Shown: one piece after another, positions 1 through 6,219 of the stretch
Layout: each line of letters opens with the position of its first letter
How positions within the stretch are numbered: position 1 is the stretch's first letter
Source of the DNA: Cyanobacteria bacterium Co-bin13
GTDB lineage: Bacteria; Cyanobacteriota; Cyanobacteriia; Phormidesmidales; Phormidesmidaceae
Reading direction: 5' to 3'
Length of the DNA: 8,923 nt
NCBI GenBank assembly: GCA_014534385.1
Contig: JACVRP010000128.1
Coordinates: forward strand, 1 to 8,923
Program-made: the position numbers and the translations under genes
The notes under the pieces: model-generated
Told to the model about the DNA's origin: nothing
Seen by the model: only the letters and a program-made list of their open reading frames with translations
The model's database searches: none

Positions 1-1245
1 ATGGCTGACCCCCTGAGCGGGTTCTTCATTCTTACCAACGGGCTGGTGACGGCAGCCGTCATTCTGTACTGCTGGAGCAGTCAACGTTCAGCCTTCTTCT
101 TTGCCCAACTCTATATTCTCCACGGCAGCGTCAACTCCGCCTTCCTCTGCGCCGACTTCATCAGTCTCTATGTGGCCCTGGAAGTGATCAGCATTGCCGT
201 CTTTTTGCTGATTGCCTATCCCCGCACCAATCGCTCCATCTGGGTGGGGTTGCGTTACCTATTTGTCAGCAATACCGTCATGCTGTTCTATCTGGTGGGG
301 GCGGTGCTGGTGTATGAGGCCAACCACTCCTTTGCCTTCAGCGGGCTGGCCCAGGCTGCTCCAGAGGCTCAGGCGTTGATTCTGCTGGGTCTGCTTACCA
401 AGGGAGGAATGTTCATTTCGGGCCTGTGGCTGCCCCTGACCCACTCCGAATCGGAGGTGCCGGTGTCGGCCATCCTATCGGGAGTCGCCATCAAGGCAGG
501 GGTCTTTCCCCTGGTGCGTTGTGCCCAAATGCTCGACGGTATCGACCCCATCGTTCGCCTATTTGGCCTGGGTACAGCCTTTCTAGGGATATCCTTTGCC
601 CTGTTTGAGAAGGATATCAAACGCATCTTTGCCTTCAGCACCGTTTCCCAGATGGGGTTTGTGCTGGCGGCTCCTCCAGTGGCAGGCTTCTATGCCCTGG
701 GCCACGGTTTAGCCAAGGCAGCCCTGTTTTTGACCGCCGGTAGCCTGCCCAGCCGCAATCTCGACAACCTGCGGCAGCAGCCTATGGCCACCCCCGCCTG
801 GGCCGCGATCGCTGCGGGGGGGCTATCCCTGGCGGGGATGCCGCTGCTTACGGGCTTTGCGGCCAAAACCCTGACCTTAAAAAGCCTGCTGCCCTGGCAG
901 GTGGTCGGCATGAATGCCGTCGCCATTGGCAGTGCCGTCGTTTTTGCCAGGCTGATTTTTCTACCCCACCAGCCCCAATCTGAGAAAAAGCTAGCGTCTG
1001 GGTTCTGGCCTGCGATCCTGCTCCTTGGGGCAGCCCTGGTAGCGGCAAATGCCTTCTATATTGAGGCCTACTCCCTAGCCAATATCGGCAAAGCCCTGGC
1101 GATCATTGCTTTGGGATGGCTCGTCTATTTTGGGGTGATCCGTCGGGTGACGCTGCTCCTGCCCCGTACACTGGAGCTGTTGGAGCACCTCATCGGACTC
1201 ATGAGCTTGGTGCTGATAGGGCTATTCTGGCTGGCCCTGGCTTAA
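1..1245 (+). CDS. Mrp/NdhD-type cation:proton antiporter subunit D (5' end cut by window)
   Basis: This is an integral membrane subunit of the proton-translocating family shared by Mrp antiporters (MrpD) and complex I (NuoM/NdhD). In Mrp complexes it helps exchange Na+ for H+ across the membrane. The 414 visible residues are mostly hydrophobic helices. Family landmarks include Glu61 (YVALEV, the conserved TM5 glutamate), Lys134 (LLTKGG, the TM7 lysine), Lys165, the loop EKDIKRIFAFSTVSQMG (203-219), GHGLAKAALFL (234-244) and Lys289 (GFAAKTL). Family members are about 480-500 residues, and the first residues here align with the third helix, so roughly 65-70 residues probably lie left of the window. 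The ATG at base 1 is then an internal Met. No further mrp gene follows on this strand, so it ends its operon. A cyanobacterial NdhD5/NdhD6 name is equally possible. Confidence 0.88.
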   Translation: MADPLSGFFILTNGLVTAAVILYCWSSQRSAFFFAQLYILHGSVNSAFLCADFISLYVALEVISIAVFLLIAYPRTNRSIWVGLRYLFVSNTVMLFYLVGAVLVYEANHSFAFSGLAQAAPEAQALILLGLLTKGGMFISGLWLPLTHSESEVPVSAILSGVAIKAGVFPLVRCAQMLDGIDPIVRLFGLGTAFLGISFALFEKDIKRIFAFSTVSQMGFVLAAPPVAGFYALGHGLAKAALFLTAGSLPSRNLDNLRQQPMATPAWAAIAAGGLSLAGMPLLTGFAAKTLTLKSLLPWQVVGMNAVAIGSAVVFARLIFLPHQPQSEKKLASGFWPAILLLGAALVAANAFYIEAYSLANIGKALAIIALGWLVYFGVIRRVTLLLPRTLELLEHLIGLMSLVLIGLFWLALA

Positions 1246-1252
1246 GCAAGAA

Positions 1253-1282
1253 GGCACTGCTCACTAGCCTTAATTCAGTGCC
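1253..1282 (+). terminator. Weak hairpin after antiporter gene
   Basis: GGCACTG (1253-1259) and CAGTGCC (1276-1282) form a 7-bp perfect stem with a 16-nt loop, starting 8 bases after the antiporter stop codon. There is no U-tract, so this is only a possible transcript 3' end or stability hairpin. Confidence 0.3.
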
Positions 1283-1298
1283 ATTCGACTACAGCTAA

Positions 1299-1330
1299 TC
1301 TCTGGTAGGGATGCCTGGGTATACGCCCCT
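1299..1330 (+). repeat. Degenerate copy of a dispersed palindromic repeat
   Basis: ATCTCTGGTAGGG (1299-1311 region) continues to ATACGCCCCT (1321-1330). The reverse complement of 8782-8817 starts with the same 13 bases and ends with ATGCGCCCCT after the same distance. This copy has lost most of its left palindrome arm. It lies between the convergent antiporter and DUF2283 genes. Confidence 0.6.
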
Positions 1331-1425
1331 CCTAAGATTGGTCTCTACCCCGAAGTAATCGAGACATTTAGGAATAAAAGGGTGAGCGAGGGATTTGAGG
1401 ACTTCCGCTTTCCGTTCAAAAATGT

Positions 1426-1650
1426 CTAAGCGTACTGAGTTCCTCCAATTTCTACAGTGACAGAGTCAAAACGGGCATCTCCAGGCTTGTAAGATAGCAA
1501 CTCCATCCCAATGGGTTCACCACTGTCAGCATCTTTAATGAGAATGACGCCATCACCGAGTTCAGTACAGAGTTGATTAGTGCGTGGACTCTGCCAGAAA
1601 ACTGTAAGCAGCTCCATTTCTGGTTCGTAAAAAACTTTTACTTGAGCCAC
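1426..1650 (-). CDS. DUF2283 family small protein, putative antitoxin
   Basis: This 74-aa protein has the DUF2283 pattern: an N-terminal strand VKVFYEPEMELLTVFW (4-19), a DGVILIKDADSGEPIGMELL core (33-52), and a short acidic tail. DUF2283 proteins are small beta-rich proteins of unproven biochemistry that often sit beside a small RNase-like gene, which suggests an antitoxin role. The start is GTG at 1650, preceded by a strong ribosome binding site, AAGAAGGAG (complement of 1658-1666), 7 bases upstream. It overlaps the end of the preceding gene by 13 bases, so translation is probably coupled. Base composition is AT-richer than the flanking genes. The family assignment is fairly secure. The antitoxin role is inferred from context. 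Confidence 0.72.
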   Translation of the reverse strand: MAQVKVFYEPEMELLTVFWQSPRTNQLCTELGDGVILIKDADSGEPIGMELLSYKPGDARFDSVTVEIGGTQYA

Positions 1651-1946
1651 AGCACCACTCCTTCTTTTATGGCGTCAGTCTGATAGGCGGTAACAAGGAA
1701 TCCATCTCCATTTAAGCGCCTAGCAACAGCAACGACCCAACGCTGAACCTTATGGGAGTAATAAAAAAGTAATACTTCCTCATCCCGGCTGCTTCGGCGG
1801 ATTTCGTCAGGGCTTTGAAGAGCTTGCTTAACCAAATCTTCGAGGTCTGCAATGTCTGGGTGCTTAGTAGTAAGCTTCTGCCAGTAAATGTCGGTAGTTC
1901 TAACGCTAAAGCCAAGAGGTGTCGTAATTTCAAACCGCAGAGACAC
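1638..1946 (-). CDS. Putative BECR-fold RNase-like small protein (toxin-like)
   Basis: This 102-aa protein has the layout YW..L..KHPDI..L..LV..AL..PDEIR.S..D, then a strand pair with YY (62-63) and VVAVAR (71-76), then DGFLVTAYQTDAIKEG (81-96). The order of His29, Ser/Arg50-54, Tyr62-63 and a C-terminal T-A-Y-x-T-D resembles the phage Barnase-EndoU-ColicinE5/D-RelE-like (PBECR/DUF4258-type) nucleases, many of which are RNase toxins. This is recognised by pattern only. The GTG start at 1946 is well supported: an in-frame TAA lies immediately upstream, and GGGGAGAG (complement of 1951-1958) is 4 bases away. It overlaps the 3' end of the PhzF gene by 17 bases and the DUF2283 gene by 13. The start depends on read-through coupling from phzF. 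Confidence 0.66.
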   Translation of the reverse strand: MSLRFEITTPLGFSVRTTDIYWQKLTTKHPDIADLEDLVKQALQSPDEIRRSSRDEEVLLFYYSHKVQRWVVAVARRLNGDGFLVTAYQTDAIKEGVVLWLK

Positions 1947-2733
1947 TTAGCTCTCCCCGCATGACGGTGACGGCTTGGCCGCTGAGAAAAACGCGATCGC
2001 ACTCACAGCGCACCTTCACCACACCGCCTCGGGCAGAGGCTTGATAGGCCAGAAAAATTGACTTGCCGAGCTTTTCCTGCCAGTAGGGGGCTAGGGAACA
2101 GTGGGCCGCACCCGTTACCGGATCTTCGTTAATGCCGATGGTGGGGGCAAAAAAGCGAGAGACAAAGTCAAACTCAGACTCATTGCCCTGACTGGTGACA
2201 ATCACCCCCTGCATTGGCAGCGAGGCGATCAGGCTAAAGTCGGGAGCTAGTTCCCGCACCGCAGATTCTGTCTCTAGCTCCACCAGGTAGTGCTTGGCGT
2301 CTTTGCCAACGAACTTCACGGGCAGATTTTGCAAAGCGGCCTGGAGGGCAGGAGGCATTGCAGCGGGCTGTACCGGGTTGCTGGGAAAGTTGAGCGTGAT
2401 CCAGTCGCCTTCACGGATAGCGGTCAAGAGGCCGCTGCGGGTGTGGAACCGGGCTTCTTGCTCCGGGTTGAGGTGACCCTCGCTCCAGAGAGTGTGGGCC
2501 GAGGCTAGAGTCGCATGGCCGCACAGATCAACCTCAGCCGCTGGGGTAAACCAGCGCAGGTGAAAGCCGTCTTCAATGGGGTACAAAAAGGCCGTTTCGG
2601 AGAGGTTCATTTCGGCTGCGATCGCACCCATCCAGTCAGCTTCTGCTGCCTGGGCCATGACGCAGACGGCAGCAGGATTGCCGGCAAAGGGCTGGTTAGT
2701 AAAGGCATCTACCTGAATAACAGTCTGAGTCAT
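1930..2733 (-). CDS. PhzF family isomerase
   Basis: This 267-aa cytoplasmic enzyme belongs to the PhzF family, which has a diaminopimelate epimerase-like fold of two similar lobes. PhzF itself isomerises trans-2,3-dihydro-3-hydroxyanthranilate in phenazine synthesis, but most family members have unknown substrates. Visible landmarks are the N-terminal VIQVDAFTNQPFAGNPAAVCV (5-25), Glu46 in MNLSETAF (the catalytic Glu position, residue 45 of PhzF), the D69-LCGHATLASAH loop, and the second-lobe signature EDPVTGAAH (203-211). The ATG at 2733 is chosen because family members begin with this strand. The open frame continues to 2841 but that extension is unlike the family and would overlap the upstream gene. 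A modest GGTGAT ribosome site precedes the chosen start. The gene is probably co-transcribed with the 91-aa gene upstream and the two small genes downstream. No phenazine genes are nearby, so the substrate is unknown. Confidence 0.9.
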   Translation of the reverse strand: MTQTVIQVDAFTNQPFAGNPAAVCVMAQAAEADWMGAIAAEMNLSETAFLYPIEDGFHLRWFTPAAEVDLCGHATLASAHTLWSEGHLNPEQEARFHTRSGLLTAIREGDWITLNFPSNPVQPAAMPPALQAALQNLPVKFVGKDAKHYLVELETESAVRELAPDFSLIASLPMQGVIVTSQGNESEFDFVSRFFAPTIGINEDPVTGAAHCSLAPYWQEKLGKSIFLAYQASARGGVVKVRCECDRVFLSGQAVTVMRGELSVSAV

Positions 2734-2813
2734 TTTTCTAATCACCAATACGCACAGTCTGGGGGGAATTGTAAGCCGGGAGGGAGAACATTTGGAGAAA
2801 GAGTTGGGTGTTT

Positions 2814-3089
2814 CTACTGGTAATACCGCTGCTCCAGCCAAATCCGGACATCTTCTTCTGAGCTGAACCGATGGGTGCTGCCATCAACCGGATCGTACAC
2901 CGTCCAGGCAGGCTCACCCTGGCGGGTGGTGTAGCGGCGAATTTGGGGCTGCTCACGCGGGGCGAGCTTGTCTAGCACAGTTTCTAGAAGGCGCTGCAAT
3001 AACAAACTCGCAGGCACCGATTTCCTTTCCTTCTTATAGGGAACGGGCAGCGATCGGGACTGAGCAGATCGGGCGTTGAAGGCACTCAT
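2814..3089 (-). CDS. Conserved-looking 91-aa hypothetical protein
   Basis: I do not recognise a named family. The protein has a basic, probably disordered N-terminus (1-25), an amphipathic helix PASLLLQRLLETVLDKL (26-42), then a compact strand-turn region IRRYTTRQGEPAWTVYDPVDGSTHRF (50-75), and a final helix SEEDVRIWLEQRYY (77-90). This looks like a small soluble folded domain of cyanobacterial type. The ATG at 3089 has a GGAG ribosome site 9 bases upstream. It is the first gene of the leftward cluster, 80 bases before phzF, and is divergent from the MocR regulator gene 265 bases away, with the operator-like repeats between them. It is therefore a candidate target of that regulator. Confidence 0.68.
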   Translation of the reverse strand: MSAFNARSAQSRSLPVPYKKERKSVPASLLLQRLLETVLDKLAPREQPQIRRYTTRQGEPAWTVYDPVDGSTHRFSSEEDVRIWLEQRYYQ

Positions 3090-3168
3090 AGGACAGGCTC
3101 CATCAAGGGACTTCTCAACTCTGACCCGGTTCCTGAGGTTGGAGAAGGTACAAAAAACACCAATTCAT

Positions 3169-3222
3169 CTAGTACAGTTTCAAAATAAAAATCTGTACTA
3201 GGCAAATTTTCTGAAACTGTAC
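3169..3222. promoter_or_regulatory. Putative MocR operator: three GTACAG half-sites
   Basis: CTAGTACAGTTTC (3169-3181, plus), CTGTACTAG preceded by A/T (3193-3201, minus orientation of the same motif) and GAAACTGTACC (3213-3223, minus orientation) are three copies of one element. Their centres lie 21 and 24 bp apart, about two helical turns each. CTAGTACAG/CTGTACTAG is a perfect 9-bp inverted pair and GTACAGTTTC/GAAACTGTAC a perfect 10-bp pair. The array is AT-rich and lies in the divergent gap between the 91-aa gene and the MocR gene. MocR regulators commonly bind repeated half-sites upstream of their own gene and a divergent target. A weaker fourth copy, AGGACAGTTC (3233-3242), follows. Binding by this regulator is inferred. 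Confidence 0.62.
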
Positions 3223-3343
3223 CATCTACCGCCAGGACAGTTCGCCTAAAGTGAGCACAAGCGCTTCCACCTCCCCTAATTACCCCCATCCACTCATCCA
3301 CCTCCTGCCCTCTGCCTTCAAAAATCCCTGTAATCTCCCCCTT

Positions 3344-3350
3344 GAGGTGA
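3344..3350 (+). promoter_or_regulatory. Ribosome binding site of the MocR gene
   Basis: GAGGTGA lies 4 bases before the GTG at 3355. It supports this non-ATG start, which also places the winged-helix domain at its usual position near the N-terminus. Confidence 0.7.
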
Positions 3351-3354
3351 TCCT

Positions 3355-4821
3355 GTGAAAGTTGCCGTTGATCGCCAGTCTGCCGAACCCGTTTACCTGC
3401 AGCTTCGCAACAGCATTAGCCACCTAATTCGCTCTGGCGGGCTGCAGCCCGGAGATCGCCTGCCTTCAATTCGGCAAATGGCTGAAGCTGCCAACGTCAA
3501 CAAGCTGACTGTGGTGGAAGCCTATAGTGTGCTAGAAGCCGATGGCTTGATTCAGGCCCGCCAGGGGGCAGGGTTTTTCATTACTCAGCCAGCGCAGCGC
3601 AGTCCCAAGCGACCGTCTACCTTTGCCCCTGATCAGCAGGTAATTATTCCCTCAGCCGAAAAACCTTCTTTTTTGGATACCAGGACAGCCCTGCTGCAGG
3701 CCAATGTGATTCCGGGCGTGATTCCGTTTAACTCAGGGTTGCCTTCAGCTAGTAATTTGGACGATTTGCAGCGCATCGCTCGCAGGGCCATCAAAGAATC
3801 GGCAGACAAGTTTTTCTGCCTGAACCCGCCTCAAGGCGATCCGAAGTTGCGATCGCAAATCGCTCAGCTCCTCGTCCAGCTCGGTCTAGCCACCACGCCC
3901 GAAAGCCTGCTGATCACCAGCGGCTCCATGCAGGCCCTATCGCTGATCACCCAGCACCTGATTCAACCCGGTGACTGGGTGGTAGTCGAGTCGCCCACCT
4001 TTTACGGCTATCTGTCTCTGCTGCAGCAGGCGGGTGCCCGCGTCATTGCCATTCCCATGACCGCCAGCGGCATGAACCTGGAGCTGCTGGAGCAGTATCT
4101 CGCCAGCCACCGCCCTAAGCTGATTTACACCATCAGCACCCAGCACAACCCTACCGGCATCACGACCGATCTAGCCCACCGCCGCCGGCTGCTAGATCTG
4201 GCCGAACAGTACGACTGCCTAATCTTGGAAGACAACGCCTACGAATGGCTCAGTTACGGCCCCACGCCGCCACCGATAAAGGCGCTGGACAGGTGCGATC
4301 GCGTCATCTACGTCGGCACCTTTTCCAAAACGCTGATGCCAGCCCTGCGAGTGGGTTACGCCATTGTTACCGGCGACCTCTACCAGCCGCTGGTCGAGCG
4401 CAAACTGCTGCACGATCTGCACGTATCGATAGTTTCCCAGGCCATTATCAGCGAGTACCTTACCTCCGGCCACTACCGCCGCCACCTCAACCTGAGGCGG
4501 GCCAGCAATCAACAGAACCGAGACATCATGCTAAAGGCAATGGAGACCCACTTTCCTGAAGAAGTCAGCTGGACGGTGCCCCAGGGCGGTATCTTTCTCT
4601 GGACTCAACTGCCCGCTGGCGTTGATTTGGAGAGGGTCTGCCGACAGGCCGCTGAGCAAAAGGTGCTGGTTGCGCCCGGATCTGCCTTTTTTGCTGACAA
4701 GCAAGGCTACCCTGCCCTGCGGCTGAGCTACTCCCAGCCCCTTGAGGTGATCGAGCGAGGCATCGCCATTTTGGGCCAAGTGCTCAAGCGGCAGTTGGGG
4801 CAACGCTCTCTGTCTGCTTAA
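3355..4821 (+). CDS. MocR-type PLP-dependent transcriptional regulator (GntR/aminotransferase fusion)
   Basis: This 488-aa protein joins a GntR winged helix-turn-helix (about 10-78, with GDRLPSIRQMAEAANVNKLTV and EADGLIQARQGAGFF) to a full fold-type I aminotransferase domain (about 120-480). The cofactor residues are present: N265 in QHNPTG, D293 in LILEDNAY (pyridine nitrogen partner), the Schiff-base Lys325 in GTFSKTLMPALRVGY, and Arg456 in ALRLSY (carboxylate binding). Length matches the MocR family (450-500). Members sense PLP or an amino compound and control genes such as pyridoxine, GABA or taurine pathways. The ligand here is unknown. Start is GTG with a good ribosome site. The gene has operator-like repeats upstream, is divergent from the leftward 91-aa/phzF cluster, and is convergent with the M48 peptidase gene. 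An intact active site leaves open residual aminotransferase activity. Confidence 0.93.
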   Translation: MKVAVDRQSAEPVYLQLRNSISHLIRSGGLQPGDRLPSIRQMAEAANVNKLTVVEAYSVLEADGLIQARQGAGFFITQPAQRSPKRPSTFAPDQQVIIPSAEKPSFLDTRTALLQANVIPGVIPFNSGLPSASNLDDLQRIARRAIKESADKFFCLNPPQGDPKLRSQIAQLLVQLGLATTPESLLITSGSMQALSLITQHLIQPGDWVVVESPTFYGYLSLLQQAGARVIAIPMTASGMNLELLEQYLASHRPKLIYTISTQHNPTGITTDLAHRRRLLDLAEQYDCLILEDNAYEWLSYGPTPPPIKALDRCDRVIYVGTFSKTLMPALRVGYAIVTGDLYQPLVERKLLHDLHVSIVSQAIISEYLTSGHYRRHLNLRRASNQQNRDIMLKAMETHFPEEVSWTVPQGGIFLWTQLPAGVDLERVCRQAAEQKVLVAPGSAFFADKQGYPALRLSYSQPLEVIERGIAILGQVLKRQLGQRSLSA

Positions 4822-4823
4822 AG

Positions 4824-4923
4824 GTAGGGTGTGGTTGGCGCTTTGCGCGAAGCACCAAATTCTTTCCAAAAACCTGCTTTCTACCGCAATTGAGGCGTCA
4901 AGCGTTGCGATGGCACACCCTAC
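4824..4923. repeat. 100-bp element with GTAGGGTGTG terminal inverted repeats
   Basis: GTAGGGTGTG (4824-4833) and CACACCCTAC (4914-4923) are perfect 10-bp inverted ends of a 100-bp element that almost fills the gap between the convergent MocR and M48 genes. It begins 2 bases after the MocR stop codon. The interior has short GC-rich segments such as GGCGCTTTGCGCGAAGC. The ends match a type of small non-coding dispersed repeat common in cyanobacteria (recalled, not searched). It may act as a bidirectional transcript end. No open frame fits inside. Confidence 0.7.
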
Positions 4924-4939
4924 GCAAGCCATTGACCCT

Positions 4940-5923
4940 TTAATTAGAGCGGTCGTCTCGCCGCAGTTGGTCTAGCTGCTGCTGCAGCTCCGCCAGCTCC
5001 TGCCGCAGCTGACTGACTTCCTGAGGACTGCTGGACGTGCTGGACGTGGCCTGAGTATGCACAGCGCCCTGGGCCGGAGCACGGCGGTAGTTTCCGGCCC
5101 GAATTTGACGAAATTCCTCAGAGCTGGCCCACTGCTTCAGGTGCTGCAGCCGCTCCACCGGAAAGGGATGGCTCAAAAGTGCGTTGGGGCTACCGTTGTA
5201 GAGCAAAAACTTATAGACCTGGTTTAACCCATCAGTATCGAGATTTTGGTACTGCTCCGCCTGCCGCTCAAACTCCTCAAAGCTCAGCTCATGGGCAAAG
5301 CGGTGACTGCCGCCCGACACCTTCATCATGGTCTGCATCACCTGCCGCCAGTCATCCATCACCAGCAGGGCAGCGCGATCGCAGCTCAGCTCCGCCATCC
5401 GCCGCCATTCATAAAAGGCATAGATCAGGCCGCTGCTGACCACGTTGCCCAGCCCAAAGGTCAAATCGCCAATGATCGAAGCCGTATTCATCGCCCACAT
5501 TGCCATCTGCGTCAGCGTCGTGTGGCCGCACTTAAGATGGCCCAGCTCATGGGCCATCACCGTCTTGATTTCCTCATCACCCAACAGATCCAGCAGCCCC
5601 GTATAGACCACCACGCAGGGATGCTCCTCCCCCAGCGAGTAGCTATTGACCTCTGGGTTCTGCACGACAAACAGCGTCGGCTCAGGCTTCAAATCCAGGG
5701 TGTGAACACACTCCCGAAACAGGTGATACAGCGTGGAATACTGGCGCGGCCCCACCTGCACTGCATTGCCCAGCAAATACACATACTGAGGCCGCTCATA
5801 GACCAGCTCAATAAACTTGCGCGCCGTCAGGTCAAACCCCGGAACGCTCCGCAGCGCCTCCTCGGCCTGACGATCAAGAGGGTGGCGGAAGGCATCGCTG
5901 GCGATTCCAGGGTAGTAGGGCAT
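4940..5923 (-). CDS. M48 family zinc metallopeptidase with C-terminal coiled coil
   Basis: This 327-aa protein carries the M48 active site: HELGH (125-129, zinc-binding His125 and His129, catalytic Glu126), followed by the third ligand Glu178 in AELSCDRA (177-184). The family's VVYTGLLDLLGDEEIKTVMAHELGHLKCGH context is complete, and SHPFPVERL (251-259) is the usual downstream motif. M48 peptidases cleave proteins or prenylated and misfolded membrane proteins. No signal peptide is seen. Residues 137-170 are hydrophobic and may contact the membrane. Residues 285-300 are a Ser/Thr/Gln-rich linker, and 301-322 (SQLRQELAELQQQLDQLRR) form a coiled coil, so it may oligomerise or dock to a partner. 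The ATG at 5923 lacks a clear Shine-Dalgarno sequence, but TATAAC (complement of 5947-5952) may be a -10 box giving a short leader. It is convergent with the MocR gene. The substrate is unknown. Confidence 0.9.
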   Translation of the reverse strand: MPYYPGIASDAFRHPLDRQAEEALRSVPGFDLTARKFIELVYERPQYVYLLGNAVQVGPRQYSTLYHLFRECVHTLDLKPEPTLFVVQNPEVNSYSLGEEHPCVVVYTGLLDLLGDEEIKTVMAHELGHLKCGHTTLTQMAMWAMNTASIIGDLTFGLGNVVSSGLIYAFYEWRRMAELSCDRAALLVMDDWRQVMQTMMKVSGGSHRFAHELSFEEFERQAEQYQNLDTDGLNQVYKFLLYNGSPNALLSHPFPVERLQHLKQWASSEEFRQIRAGNYRRAPAQGAVHTQATSSTSSSPQEVSQLRQELAELQQQLDQLRRDDRSN

Positions 5924-5946
5924 GGGGGTGGTGGGGTGTGGGGTTT

Positions 5947-5952
5947 GTTATA
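5947..5952 (-). promoter_or_regulatory. Possible -10 box of the M48 gene
   Basis: TATAAC on the minus strand lies 23 bases before the ATG. No convincing -35 box is visible at the right spacing, so the call is tentative. Confidence 0.25.
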
Positions 5953-5965
5953 GGCTAGCGGATTT

Positions 5966-6056
5966 GGGTGGGAGGGTGAATGGGTAGGTGGGTGGGAGAC
6001 GCGGGGATAGGGGGACGCGGGGACGCGGGGATAGGGGGGGATGGGGGTGGTGGAGA
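5966..6056. repeat. G-rich tandem repeat region (GACGCGGGG units)
   Basis: The plus strand is almost pure G/A/T with many runs of three or more G. Three copies of GACGCGGGG start at 5998, 6014 and 6022, separated by ATAGGGG-type units, and are flanked by GGGTGGGA and GGGGGGGATGGGGG tracts. The region lies upstream of the M48 gene and contains no gene. The G-runs could form a G-quadruplex on this strand. Similar low-complexity G-rich units are common between cyanobacterial genes. Confidence 0.7.
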
Positions 6057-6140
6057 AGATAGAAAAGCCTGTGGGGTGGGTTCAGCAGACCGTTCCTGCC
6101 ACCCTGCACAACACCACGGCAAAACCCCAGTGCAGCACCC

Positions 6141-6208
6141 AGAAACCCGGTTTCTTCGTCGCCGCTTTGATGGTACGACTGGCTTTCTAGTCGAGAAACC
6201 GGGTTTCT
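6141..6208. repeat. Inverted pair of AGAAACC-centred palindromes
   Basis: AGAAACCCGGTTTCT (6141-6155) and AGAAACCGGGTTTCT (6194-6208) are each near-perfect palindromes (7-bp arms around one base) and exact reverse complements of each other over 15 bp, with a 38-bp spacer. The spacer also holds CGACT/AGTCG (6176-6180 and 6189-6193). The element ends 12 bases before the stop codon of the methylenetetrahydrofolate reductase gene, so it lies in that gene's 3' untranslated region and could stop or stabilise transcripts. The rest of the 5924-6219 gap, apart from the G-rich tract, shows nothing clear. Confidence 0.65.
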
Positions 6209-6219
6209 GTACCGGCATT

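Noticed and set aside
2734..2841. N-terminal extension of PhzF by 36 residues
   Set aside because: PhzF proteins begin with the strand found at the ATG at 2733. The extension would overlap the upstream gene by 28 bases and looks non-coding.
3086..3301. 71-aa open frame on the minus strand in the MocR upstream gap
   Set aside because: It overlaps the operator array, has no recognisable ribosome site or family pattern, and overlaps the start of the 91-aa gene.
3341..4752. CTTGAGGTGATC occurs at 3341 and 4741
   Set aside because: One copy is a ribosome site and the other encodes LEVI inside MocR. A 12-base coincidence with no wider match.
4531..4932. 133-codon minus-strand frame antisense to the MocR 3' end
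   Set aside because: It overlaps a conserved aminotransferase domain and the repeat element, and has no family pattern.
5246..5953. Long plus-strand open frame (235 codons) opposite the M48 gene
   Set aside because: It is antisense to a gene with a complete active site. The translation is rich in His, Gln and Arg, typical of a shadow frame in GC-rich DNA.
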